From NCBI GenBank assembly GCA_030432695.1, contig JAUILN010000017.1, forward strand, positions 62,001 to 126,000: a stretch of 64,000 nt of DNA. Direction: 5' to 3'. Positions 37,514-46,168 of the stretch are shown here, in pieces. Origin of the DNA: a bacterium. GTDB taxonomy: Bacteria; Planctomycetota; UBA1135; UBA2386. Both the position numbers and the translations under genes were made by a program. The notes beneath the pieces were generated by a model, which saw only the letters and a program-made list of their open reading frames with translations, was not told where the DNA came from and searched no databases. Within the stretch, counting starts at the first letter, position 1, and each line of letters opens with the position of its first letter.

Positions 37514-38590
37514 ATGAGTGGTCGTCCCAGAGTGACCAGCTCCGAGCAGCGACTCTCGTTGTTCGTGGCCCGCCCAGGTCCAGATCCTCCCTCGATGCCT
37601 CCCTCGCCCTGGTCCGCGCCCGCCGAGCACCGTCTGTCCACCGCATGGCGGCAGGCGCAGGCAACGTACGGTGACCTGGGTCTTTCCGAGGCGGAGTTCG
37701 TGGAGCGTGCAATCGAGTGCCTCGCCGGCCGACTGCTCGAGGTGGAAGCCGCCGTCTCCAGCCAGTCCCTCGAGTCACTGATCGCGCGCACCCCGCTCGA
37801 CGATCTCTTCCTGCTGCTGGCCTTCCGCCATGGCGACCGCGACGCCAGCCTCGGCGTGCTCGCCGGCCGGATGGCGGAGGAGTTGCCGCCGGCATTCCGG
37901 CGCTGCGGCGCCAGCCCTCGCGATGCCGAGGAGCTGGCCGCCGAGACCGCCGAGCTGCTGTTGCTCGGATCGTTCCGGCGGGCCGGCCAGGGACCGGGCC
38001 TGTTGCGCTACGCGGCGCGGTCGACCCTCTGGAGCTGGCTGCGCGCAGTCGCCGCACACCGTTGGAAGGATCACCTGGCTGCTGCGCAGCGACGTCCCGA
38101 TCGGCCGATTGGGGATGACGACGAGGGCGTCGTGCTACGCGCGCTCCCGGCCGCCGACGCTGGACTCGACCCGGTCACCGCCGATTGCGTGGACGCGGTG
38201 TCGGGCGCGCTGGAGCGCGTGGCCCGCCACGACACGATCGCACACCCCGACCTGCACGCGTTCGCCGCGGCGACCCTGTCGCGGCGCCCGCACCAGGACC
38301 TGGCGCAGCGCTACGGCGTGCCGCCTTCGACCTTCTCCCGACGCCGCAAGCGTGGCGCCACGGCGGTGGTCGACGGGGTGCGCGCCGAGCTGCTGCAACG
38401 CGAGACCCCCGACGACTTCCTGCGCATGCAGCACCAACTCGACCTCGACCGACTGGGCCGCGCGCCCCGGCTGGCTGCCGCCGTGTCGAGCTTCTGCCGT
38501 GGCGCGCTGCGGCGGATCGGCCGACTGGTCACCGGGTCTTTGCCCGGCGAGAGGGGCCCTGCGGACGCGGTCCGGGAGGCGGGCCGATGA
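37514..38590 (+). CDS. Sigma-70-like transcription factor coupled to a CHAT protein
   Basis: This 358-residue protein resembles the divergent sigma-70-like factors known from myxobacteria and planctomycetes. A long N-terminal extension leads to LDDLFLLLAFRHGD, then a region-2-like helical part (AEELAAETAELLLLGSF, then LLRYAARSTLWSWLRAVAAHRWKDHL). The C-terminal region-4-like helix-turn-helix is LAQRYGVPPSTFSRRRKRGATAVVDGV. A canonical region 2.4 is hard to align, so promoter recognition may be unusual. The ATG at 37514 has GGAG nine bases upstream; an ATG at 37595 is an alternative. Its stop overlaps the ATG of the TPR-CHAT gene (ATGA), which implies coupled synthesis and a regulatory partnership. 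Confidence 0.78.
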   Translation: MSGRPRVTSSEQRLSLFVARPGPDPPSMPPSPWSAPAEHRLSTAWRQAQATYGDLGLSEAEFVERAIECLAGRLLEVEAAVSSQSLESLIARTPLDDLFLLLAFRHGDRDASLGVLAGRMAEELPPAFRRCGASPRDAEELAAETAELLLLGSFRRAGQGPGLLRYAARSTLWSWLRAVAAHRWKDHLAAAQRRPDRPIGDDDEGVVLRALPAADAGLDPVTADCVDAVSGALERVARHDTIAHPDLHAFAAATLSRRPHQDLAQRYGVPPSTFSRRRKRGATAVVDGVRAELLQRETPDDFLRMQHQLDLDRLGRAPRLAAAVSSFCRGALRRIGRLVTGSLPGERGPADAVREAGR

Positions 38591-41500
38591 GTGCGCCGCG
38601 ACCGACCCCGCCGCGCGACGAGCCGACGCTCGACGAGTGGATGGCGTACTTCGAAGGGCGGCTCCTGCCCGCCGAGGCGGAGCGGCTGCGCGATCGGATG
38701 CGCGCCGAGCCGGCGGTGCTGGCGCGCGGCCTGGAGGTCGCCGGTTGGATCGGCGCCGATCCGCAGCTGCTGCGTCCTGGACCCGAACGCCCGGACCACG
38801 CCGCCGCGCCGCGGCCCGTGCCGAGCGGGCGCGCGCGTCGGGTCCTGTTCGCCGCCGCGGCGTTGGTGCTGGTCGCCGGTGTGGCGGTCGGTGCCTTCCT
38901 GTTGTCTGGGCTGGCCGGACCGTCGCACCCGGTCAGCGAGCGGTTCGCGAACGCCACCCAGGTCGGTGTGGTGGGGTTGGATGGTGGCGCGCTGCGCGGT
39001 GACACGACGGCCGCCACCGACCCGAGCACCCGCGCCACGCTGACCCTGGAGCGACCGGACACGCGGCTGGTGTTGGCCGCCGCGGTGCCGGAGCCGGCGC
39101 ATGCGCTGTTCCTGCTGTGCGGCCGTGCCGACGGCTCGGTGCGGGTGCTGTTCGACGGAAGGGTCGGTCACGGCGCGGCCGACCCGCTCGGCGGCTCGGC
39201 GGCCGGCCCCGAGCCGCTCCTCGTCGACGAGGCGACGCTCGCGCAGGCCCCCGAGCTGGTGCTGTTGGTCGGCACGCGATCGTTCGACGCGCGCCGGGTG
39301 GTCGACCGGGTCCGCGCCGCGCTGCTCGAGTCGGCCGACGCCGCCGCGCTGCAGCGCCAGGTGGCGGAGTCGTTCGGCTGTGTGGTGCGGGTCCATCCGC
39401 TGCGCCTCGCTGGTGCGGCCGAGGGCGCGCGCCGCCGCACCGGCGCGGTCGAGGTCGATCCGGCGCTACGCGACGCGTTGCGCGCGCTGCGGGAAGGTCT
39501 CGACGCGGGCCGCTTCGAGGCGGTCGCCGCGCAGGCCGAGGGGTTGCTCGCGGCACACGACTGCGTCGATCTCGCGGTCGAAGAGCTGGTCGGTCTCGGC
39601 ACTTGGGAGTTGCACGAGACCTGGCACCTCCGCGCCGCCGCACGGCGCGCGCTCGACGAGCCCGGACACGCTGCGGATCTGGTCGCGGCGCGGCGCGAGC
39701 TGGCGGCGCTGCGGGCGCGCTTCGTCGCCCTGGTGGTCGACCCGGCGCGTTCGGCCGAGGCGGTGGCCGCGCTGCGCGCTGCGTGCCGGAGCCTGGATGG
39801 TGCGCTGCGCCGGCTGCTGCCGCCGACCGACCCCGCGCGGCTCAGGGCACTGCACCTGGAGGCCAAGGTCGCGCTGCAGTTGGAAGGCGACGCGGATGCT
39901 GCCGTCGCGATGCTGCAGGACGTCCGCCGCGGCTTCGACGCGATGGGCGCGACCGACCACGTCGCCTATGCGTCCCTGCTCAACGACCTCGCCGGCGTGT
40001 GTCGGCTGCTCGGGCACCGCGAACGGGCGCTGCACCACGCGCGTGCCGCCGCAGCCGCCGCGGTGCGGTCGCGGGCCGATGCCCGGATCCAGGCCGAGGC
40101 GCTACGCCAGGTCGCCGACCTGCTGCTGGACGCCGGGGAGGACGTCGCCGCGGCCGAGGCCTTGCGGGACGCCGGCGCGGTGCTGGCGGCGTCCTCGGCC
40201 GCTGCGCCCGGCGAGCAGGCAGTGGACGAAGTGGCGGCGGCCGAGCGGCGGGTCCACCTGGCCCTGTCGCGTGCCCGGCAACGGCTCGCCGCGGGCGACC
40301 ACGACGCGGCCGGTAGCGAACTCCTGGCGGCGGAGTCGGTCGCGCGGCGCGTCGGCATCCACCGCTACGACGCACTGCTCGCACTGCGCTACGCGGAGCT
40401 CGCCCTGGCCAGCGGCGAACCCGACGCCGCGGCGAGTTGGCTCGACGCCGCCCGGCGCGACGCCGACGCCGAACGTCGCGCCGATCCGCGGGCCACGATC
40501 GGTGAACTGCAGCTCGCGGCCCGCATCGCCGCGGCGCGCGGCGCGGCCGAGTCGGCGCTGCTGCTGCGGATCGAGGCGTTCGAGCTGGCCGATGGCTGGC
40601 TCGCGCTCGGAGGCGGCGAGGACCTGGGCGACCACGCCAGCCGGGCCGCCGGCGTCGGTCTGCAGGCGCTGGCGGGTGACCTGGCGGCGGCCTGGCTGCA
40701 GGCCGGTCAGACCGACCGCGCGTTCGAGGTGATCGAGCGGGCCCGCGCCCATGCGCTGCTGGAAGTCCTCGCCGGCAGCGCGCCGGCCGCGGCGGAGCGC
40801 GAGCGGGCCGCGGAGTTCGCGCGGCAGCGTGCCGACCTGCACTTCGAACTCGAGGTGCTGGCGGCTCGCGGGCGCGCCGGGGAGCGGCTCGAGGACCGCG
40901 TCGAGCAGGTCCGCGCCGCCTTGGCCGACCTGCTGCAGCGCGAGTGGATCGCGGCGCGCTCCGCGGCCAGCCGCCTGCGCAAGGAGCTTCCCGAACTCGC
41001 GCCGGTCGCGTTCACCGAAGTCCAGGAGCTGCTGCCCGACGACGTGGCGCTGTGCTACTTCGCCCGGACCGCCGACGCGCGGGTGCTGTTCTGGCTGCCG
41101 CCGCGGACGGGCAACACCGCCGACGGGGCGGCCACACTGCAGGCACTGCGGCTGCCCGCCGCCGCGACCGATCCGGAGCTCATCGACACCCTGCGCCGCG
41201 GGCTGCGCGGTCTGCCGGTCGACGCCGCGGCGTTCGCGGACGCGCGCCGCAGGCTCGGTGCCGCGTGGCTGCCCGCGCCGATCCTGGCCGCGGCGCGCGG
41301 CGCCCGGCAGCTCCTGCTGGTGCCCGACCACGAGTTGGCGGAGCTGCCGCTGGAGGTCCTGTTCGCCGACGGCGAGGTCGACTCGCGGCCTCTGCTCGAC
41401 GTGCTGCCGCCGACCACCCGACTGCGGGCGCTGGCGATGCTGCGCGGCCGCGGCACCGCGCCCCGTGGACACCCCGACCGTGCGCTCTTGGTGGGTGACC

Positions 41501-42180
41501 CCGTCTACCGCGTCTCGCAGCACGCCCACACCGAGGCGTTCGCGCTGGCGCGCACCGACGATCCGTCGGTCGGCCTGCCGCGCGTGCTCGCGGAGTTGCC
41601 CGAGACCGGCTCGGAACTCGGTCTGGTGCAGGCACTGTGCGAGTCGGCAGGTGTCGCGGTCGAGTGCCTGACCGGCGCCGATGCGCTGCCGACGCGGGTG
41701 CTCGCCGACTGGCCGCTTGGCGGGATCCTGCATCTCGCCGCCCACGGGCGGGTGGGTGACCCCTGGCGTCCCTACTCCGCCGGCATCCAGCTCAGCGCCT
41801 TGCCGGGTGATCCCGACAACGGGCTGCTCGACATCGACGACCTGCTGCGCCACGCCGCCGGCGGCGCGATCAGCGCTCCTGCGCTGGTGGTGCTGTCGGC
41901 CTGCGACACCGGCCTCGGTGCCCCGGGCTCGTTCGCCGGCTTCTCGCTGCCCGGCGCCTGGCATCGCCTCGGCACGCCGTCGGTGGTCGCGAGCCTGTGG
42001 GCGATCGACAGTGCGACCACCGTCCACCTCATGCAGGCCTTCTACCGCGAGCTGCTCGGCGGAGGCGCGGGCGGCGCGGTCTCGAGCGCCGCCGCGCTGC
42101 ACGCGGCGCGGCAGCAGCTTCGGCGGCTGGTCGACGACCCGCGGCTCTGGGGGGCGTTCGTGCACTTCGGGCCGCCGTGA
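38587..42180 (+). CDS. Membrane TPR-CHAT protein (caspase-like), possible anti-sigma factor
   Basis: This 1197-residue protein has four parts. Residues about 14-50 (LDEWMAYFEGRLLPAEAERL, then RMRAEP) look like the N-terminal fold of anti-sigma factors but lack zinc ligands. Residues 85-108 form one membrane helix, preceded by GRARR, which predicts N-in/C-out. A long Ala-rich helical region with tetratricopeptide-like repeats follows (about 290-850). The C-terminal CHAT domain (about 900-1197) has the catalytic dyad His1053 in HLAAHGRVGD and Cys1106 in LSACDTGLG. CHAT domains are caspase/separase-like proteases. The domain is predicted to be periplasmic here. The gene overlaps the sigma-like gene by four bases, so release or inhibition of that factor is a reasonable hypothesis. 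Confidence 0.87.
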   Translation: MSAPRPTPPRDEPTLDEWMAYFEGRLLPAEAERLRDRMRAEPAVLARGLEVAGWIGADPQLLRPGPERPDHAAAPRPVPSGRARRVLFAAAALVLVAGVAVGAFLLSGLAGPSHPVSERFANATQVGVVGLDGGALRGDTTAATDPSTRATLTLERPDTRLVLAAAVPEPAHALFLLCGRADGSVRVLFDGRVGHGAADPLGGSAAGPEPLLVDEATLAQAPELVLLVGTRSFDARRVVDRVRAALLESADAAALQRQVAESFGCVVRVHPLRLAGAAEGARRRTGAVEVDPALRDALRALREGLDAGRFEAVAAQAEGLLAAHDCVDLAVEELVGLGTWELHETWHLRAAARRALDEPGHAADLVAARRELAALRARFVALVVDPARSAEAVAALRAACRSLDGALRRLLPPTDPARLRALHLEAKVALQLEGDADAAVAMLQDVRRGFDAMGATDHVAYASLLNDLAGVCRLLGHRERALHHARAAAAAAVRSRADARIQAEALRQVADLLLDAGEDVAAAEALRDAGAVLAASSAAAPGEQAVDEVAAAERRVHLALSRARQRLAAGDHDAAGSELLAAESVARRVGIHRYDALLALRYAELALASGEPDAAASWLDAARRDADAERRADPRATIGELQLAARIAAARGAAESALLLRIEAFELADGWLALGGGEDLGDHASRAAGVGLQALAGDLAAAWLQAGQTDRAFEVIERARAHALLEVLAGSAPAAAERERAAEFARQRADLHFELEVLAARGRAGERLEDRVEQVRAALADLLQREWIAARSAASRLRKELPELAPVAFTEVQELLPDDVALCYFARTADARVLFWLPPRTGNTADGAATLQALRLPAAATDPELIDTLRRGLRGLPVDAAAFADARRRLGAAWLPAPILAAARGARQLLLVPDHELAELPLEVLFADGEVDSRPLLDVLPPTTRLRALAMLRGRGTAPRGHPDRALLVGDPVYRVSQHAHTEAFALARTDDPSVGLPRVLAELPETGSELGLVQALCESAGVAVECLTGADALPTRVLADWPLGGILHLAAHGRVGDPWRPYSAGIQLSALPGDPDNGLLDIDDLLRHAAGGAISAPALVVLSACDTGLGAPGSFAGFSLPGAWHRLGTPSVVASLWAIDSATTVHLMQAFYRELLGGGAGGAVSSAAALHAARQQLRRLVDDPRLWGAFVHFGPP

Positions 42181-42213
42181 GGTGATCGAGGAGACGGCTC
42201 TGCGAGTCGTCGC

Positions 42214-43272
42214 TCAGTTGCGCGACTCGATGCTGACGAACCGGCCGTAGCCGATACCGACGTCGAAGCCGGCGCCGCCATCGAGGGTCGGGACGCCGCC
42301 GCGGTTGCCCTCGACGTCGAGGACCAGCAGGTCGTTGCCGTCGCCGCCCGACAGGATCGGCGCGCCGTCCAGGCCGCCGGTGATCAGCGCGTCGACCCGG
42401 TCGTCACCGGCGCCGCCTTCGAAGGTGCCGATCGAGATCAGGTCGGTGTCGACGAAGGTCTGGAGCTGGTCGATGCCGGCGCCGCCGCTGATCGAGCCGT
42501 AGTGCAGGTAGGTGGCCAGCGAGCCGGTCAGCCGCAGGTCGGTGGTGTCGTCGCCGAGGCCGAGGTCGCCGAACAGGCCGACCAGCGGGAACGCCGCGGT
42601 GTTCTGGTCGAAGGCCAGGTCGAGCAGGTCGCCGCCGCCACCACCCAGCATGCCCAGCCGCAGGCTCGGCAGCGCCGCACCGGAGCGCACGTCGACCAGC
42701 ATCTGGTCGCGGGAGCTGCCGCCGATCAGGCCGACGGTGGCGTCCAGGAGCTGGGCGGGATCGGGGGCGTCGATGGTCGCGAACAGATCGGTCGAGCCTT
42801 CGCCAGTGGTGCCGAGCAGCGCGGTGCGCAGGCGGTCGGTGACCGAGACGACCTCGTAGGCGATCAGGTCGCTGCCGGTGCCGAGCTCGAGGATCGTGGT
42901 GAGGTCGACCACCTGGCTGGCGGTCTCGACCCGGTACTTCAGGTCGAGCTCGCTTTCCCCGACCGGATTGCGGATCACCGCGGGGAACGACGTGCGGGTC
43001 TGCACCTCGAGCTGCAGCTTGTCGTTGCCCGGGCCGCTGCGGTAGTCGAGCGCGGTCACGCCCTGGAAGTCGATCGGGCTCGGCAGGCCGGGGACGTCGA
43101 AGACCTGCGAGTTGCCGTTCAGTCCGACGGTGACCTTGACCTGGACGGAGCCAGGACCGGCGTCGATGAACAGGGTGCCGTTGACGACCCGGGCCGAGCC
43201 CTGGGCGAGGGCGACGGGGGCGAGGAGGGCCAGGGCCGTGGCGCTAGCGGACAGACGGAGGGAGACGGACAT
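42214..43272 (-). CDS. Secreted RTX-like repeat protein
   Basis: This 352-residue exported protein has a Sec signal (SLRLSASATALALLAPVALAQ). Several RTX/haemolysin-type nonapeptide-like motifs are visible (SGPGNDKLQL, GGAGDDRVDA, GGDGNDLLVLD, GGAGFDVGIGYG), which normally bind calcium in a beta roll. True RTX proteins leave by a type I exporter and lack an N-terminal signal; this one has a signal and no exporter nearby. AGQ-type enzymatic motifs are absent, so it may be a structural or adhesive surface protein. The ATG at 43272 follows AGGA by about ten bases. Confidence 0.82.
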   Translation of the reverse strand: MSVSLRLSASATALALLAPVALAQGSARVVNGTLFIDAGPGSVQVKVTVGLNGNSQVFDVPGLPSPIDFQGVTALDYRSGPGNDKLQLEVQTRTSFPAVIRNPVGESELDLKYRVETASQVVDLTTILELGTGSDLIAYEVVSVTDRLRTALLGTTGEGSTDLFATIDAPDPAQLLDATVGLIGGSSRDQMLVDVRSGAALPSLRLGMLGGGGGDLLDLAFDQNTAAFPLVGLFGDLGLGDDTTDLRLTGSLATYLHYGSISGGAGIDQLQTFVDTDLISIGTFEGGAGDDRVDALITGGLDGAPILSGGDGNDLLVLDVEGNRGGVPTLDGGAGFDVGIGYGRFVSIESRN

Positions 43273-43419
43273 GGATTCGGTTCCTGAGGATGGCTTCTGC
43301 GAGGGGCGCCGCACCGTGCGGGCCGCTCTTTCCGTCCTCCCGTCGAGGGTGGAGCCGGCCACTTGCACGTCACATCAGGAAATCCGTAGGCGAAGTCCCG
43401 CCCGGCGCCGCCGCTACGT

Positions 43420-43450
43420 GTCCGCCTCGGTGCCAGGCACCAGGGCGGAC
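43420..43450 (-). terminator. Strong hairpin after the DUF6288 gene
   Basis: GTCCGCC, TC, GGTGCC on the left pair with GGCACC, AG, GGCGGAC on the right around a single A, giving 13 pairs with one two-base bubble; the practical loop is a few bases larger. It lies 14 bases past the minus-strand stop at 43465. The left arm shares GCCTCGGTGCCAG with the hairpin at 35530-35560. Confidence 0.6.
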
Positions 43451-43464
43451 AGGTGCCGCGGTGG

Positions 43465-44973
43465 TCAGTCCCCGAACGGCTTGCCGGTCACGTGCAGGCT
43501 CCGCCGCGGGATGCTGAAGATCAGCGCGGTCACCGCGGTGGCCGACAGCCGCGAGTCGCCGCCGTAGCCGGCGTTGTCGCGGTTGGGCTGGTAGTAGAAG
43601 GTGCCGTCGGGGCAGCGCGACAGGGTGAACCACCAGCGGTTGGCGTCCATCAGCGCACGGAACGACCTGGGGTCCGCGGCGGCAGCCATCGCCGCGAGCG
43701 CCATGCCCATGGTCGGCGAGCCGTGGGTGTCGGGGAAGCTCAGCGGGTGCTCGCCGATGCAGCGCGCGTGGGCCAGCGCGCGGTCGCGGTAGACGCGGTC
43801 GCCGTACGGCGACAGCAGGTTGGCGAGACCGGCGGCGCCGGTGCGGCCCATGTCGGCGTAGTCGCGGTCGCTGGCGACCTCGTCGGAGTACCAGACGTAG
43901 CCGTTCTTGCCGGTGCCGCGGGCCAGGAATGCGTAGGCCGCGTCGTGCAGCTCGCGGTCGACCTTCACACCGCAGCGCTGCATCAGCGCGAAGGCCAGGG
44001 CACCCTGGCCGGTGAGCATCGCGATCGGCCCGTAGCCCTCGAAGCCGGGGTTGTGGCCCCAGCCGCCATGGTGTTGTTCACCGTCCCGGGGAACCGCGTC
44101 GGGATGGGTCTCGCGGCTCTTCGGATTGATCTGCGCAGGGTCGGTGTATTGGCTCCACACCAGGAAGTCGTGGATCTCCTGGAGTTCGGCGACGACCCAG
44201 TTCTCACCGGTCGCGAGGTGGTACTCGCTCAGGAAGATCCCGGCGGCGGCGTAGCGCCAGTTGATCAGCCCGCCCGCTTCGCGCTCGGTCGAGGTGTTGC
44301 CAGCGTGGAAGCGCGCGCAGGCCTTGAGCTCGCGGCGGTACTTCTGCGGATTGTTGGCGAGCAGTGCCAGCGGTGCGAACAGGTCGTGCGGCGGGCTGCC
44401 CCAGGAGCCGTCGTCGCGCTGTTGCTCGGCCAGCCAGGGCAGGATCTCCGCCAGGATGCGCGCGGTCTTGGTGCAGTCCTCGGGGAAGGTCTTCGCATAC
44501 ACGCCGCTGTCGCGGGGGATCGCCAGCTCGACCTCCACGCGTTCGCCGTCGCGCTCGAGGAGCAGCGGGAGTCGGCCCTTTCCCGCCTTCGACTGAGCGT
44601 GTTCGAGCGCGTTCGCGAACTCGAGGATCGGTCCCTCCGGTCCGAAGACCTGCATGCCGTAGCCATTGCGGTGCTCGGTGCGGAACGGCTTGCCGAACGC
44701 GCCGACGATCCGGTCGTCGACCTCGACCCGCCGCCAGGCCGGCGAGTCCTCGAACACGTAGCGCACCGCGAGGCAGGTCTTCGCCGCGTCGAGCAGCTCG
44801 ACGCGCAGCCCGGTGATCCCCAGGTTGTAGTACCAGCCCGGCACCTCGCGGTCGGGGCCGTGGTCGGTGGTCTGCTTCCACGGATGGCCGTCGGGGTGGT
44901 AGTGGACCTGGGTGGGAGTCACTGGCGTGGCGGCGAGCGCCAGCAGCAGAGACGGTAGGAGAGGTCGTCGCAT
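43465..44973 (-). CDS. DUF6288 family exported protein with PDZ-like segment
   Basis: This 502-residue exported protein starts with a signal peptide (RRPLLPSLLLALAATPVTP). An N-terminal part includes VRYVFEDSPAWRRVEVDD then RIVGAFGKPF, which matches a PDZ-like domain. The rest is an alpha/alpha-toroid like that of terpene cyclases or pectate-lyase-related helical repeats, with QQRDDGSWGSPPHD, HHGGWGHNPGFEGYGPIA and DMGRTGAAGLANLL. The family occurs mainly in planctomycetes and verrucomicrobia and has no assigned activity. The ATG at 44973 begins the signal. It is divergent from the next secreted protein gene. Confidence 0.85.
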   Translation of the reverse strand: MRRPLLPSLLLALAATPVTPTQVHYHPDGHPWKQTTDHGPDREVPGWYYNLGITGLRVELLDAAKTCLAVRYVFEDSPAWRRVEVDDRIVGAFGKPFRTEHRNGYGMQVFGPEGPILEFANALEHAQSKAGKGRLPLLLERDGERVEVELAIPRDSGVYAKTFPEDCTKTARILAEILPWLAEQQRDDGSWGSPPHDLFAPLALLANNPQKYRRELKACARFHAGNTSTEREAGGLINWRYAAAGIFLSEYHLATGENWVVAELQEIHDFLVWSQYTDPAQINPKSRETHPDAVPRDGEQHHGGWGHNPGFEGYGPIAMLTGQGALAFALMQRCGVKVDRELHDAAYAFLARGTGKNGYVWYSDEVASDRDYADMGRTGAAGLANLLSPYGDRVYRDRALAHARCIGEHPLSFPDTHGSPTMGMALAAMAAAADPRSFRALMDANRWWFTLSRCPDGTFYYQPNRDNAGYGGDSRLSATAVTALIFSIPRRSLHVTGKPFGD

Positions 44974-45192
44974 GGCCGGGAGCGTAGGCGCGCGCGTCGG
45001 GATTCCGCACGCATCCTGGCGCCACGTGTCGGGTATCCGCATCGACCGCAGTGCGTCACGAACCCTGGATTCGGGCCGGGCGGTCGTCGCAAGTGGCGAT
45101 TCCACGGTGGCTGCTGCGCCGCGTCGCTCACGGCGGCGCATCGAAGTCCCAGGAGTCGTCCATCCCGGCACGCAACTCGAGTCCGCGGCGCG

Positions 45193-46143
45193 ATGCTCGA
45201 TTCCCTTCGGCGCCTGCGCGCCCGCTCGGCTTTCGCCCTCGTCCTGCTCGGCTCGGCCGTGATGCTTCCTGCTCAGGGCGCGGTCTCGATCCGGATCCTG
45301 GACCACGACGCCTACCTGTCGGCCTCGGCCGGCCGGAGTCTCGCGCTCGAGGACTTCGAAGGCTTTCCCAGTGGCCGGCAGCCGACCGACCAGATCCGGC
45401 TTCGCCATGGACTGGTGTACGAGGGCACCGACGTCTCGATCACGATCGGCGATCAGGCATTGACCGGTGACATCCTGCAGCCTCGCGTGTTCCGTGGCTT
45501 CCCGCGCGGCACCTCGCTGTTCGCCTGCGCGTTCCCGCTGATCCAGCGGCAGGACGAGTACGACATCCTGATCGAGACCGTGGGTGGCACCACCCTGTTC
45601 CTCGACCACGAGCGCGGCGCGCGATTCCGCGACGACCGCTTCGGCCCGGTCGGCGGATTCCTCGCCGTGCAGGTCGAGGGCGACGCATTGGCCCGGATCA
45701 GCTTCCAGGCCACCAGCGGATCGGGCGGCCCCGGGGCGGGCGGCGGCGGCACCGGCAACTACTCGTTCGACGACGTCACGATCGACCTGGTGCCGACCGC
45801 GGACCTCGGCGGCGGCTGCCCGGGAGCGGCCGCGCCGGCGGTGACGCCGCTGCCGACCCTCCAGAGCGCGGGCCGGATCGCTTGCCCGGCGACTCTCGGC
45901 GCCTGCAGTGGCAACGCCCTGGTCCTGGTCGGTCCGCCCGACCCGACGCCGTTCACGCTGCCTTCCGCGCTCGGCTGCGGCACCTGCACGTTGATGATCG
46001 TGCAGGCCTGGGACGCTCTGCCCGATCCGTTCACCGTTCCCGCGGGACTGCCCATCGGTCTGCAGTTCAGCGCGCAGTGCGGCTGCGTGCTCGGCGGCTG
46101 CGTCGGGCTCTCCGCTGCGGTGCGGGTGACGATCGGCGGTTGA
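45193..46143 (+). CDS. Secreted cysteine-rich protein, unknown
   Basis: This 316-residue protein has a basic N-terminus and Sec signal (RSAFALVLLGSAVMLPAQ). The first 180 residues are beta-rich (ALEDFEGFPSGRQP, then YDILIETVGGTTLFLDH, YSFDDVTIDLVP), a pattern like the C-terminal-anchored or PEP-type extracellular domains. After a Gly-rich linker the last 100 residues carry eleven or so cysteines (GGGCPGAAAP, IACPATLGACSGN, LGCGTCTLMI, SAQCGCVLGGCVG), presumably in disulfides. They resemble the C-terminal segments of other exported proteins in this window. No family name can be given. It shares a stop-stop palindrome with the convergent SGNH gene. Confidence 0.78.
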   Translation: MLDSLRRLRARSAFALVLLGSAVMLPAQGAVSIRILDHDAYLSASAGRSLALEDFEGFPSGRQPTDQIRLRHGLVYEGTDVSITIGDQALTGDILQPRVFRGFPRGTSLFACAFPLIQRQDEYDILIETVGGTTLFLDHERGARFRDDRFGPVGGFLAVQVEGDALARISFQATSGSGGPGAGGGGTGNYSFDDVTIDLVPTADLGGGCPGAAAPAVTPLPTLQSAGRIACPATLGACSGNALVLVGPPDPTPFTLPSALGCGTCTLMIVQAWDALPDPFTVPAGLPIGLQFSAQCGCVLGGCVGLSAAVRVTIGG

Positions 46144-46168
46144 CCCGACGCCGCCGCGGCACCGGTCA
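46141..46168. terminator. Palindrome spanning two convergent stop codons
   Basis: TGACC at the plus-strand stop pairs with GGTCA at the minus-strand stop; the 18 bases between are GC-rich and could add internal pairing. A weak bidirectional terminator is plausible. Confidence 0.35.

Noticed and set aside
37514..42180. Type III-E CRISPR (Craspase) locus
   Set aside because: TPR-CHAT plus a sigma factor recalls it, but there is no Cas7-11-like effector or CRISPR repeat in the window, and the CHAT protein has a membrane helix.
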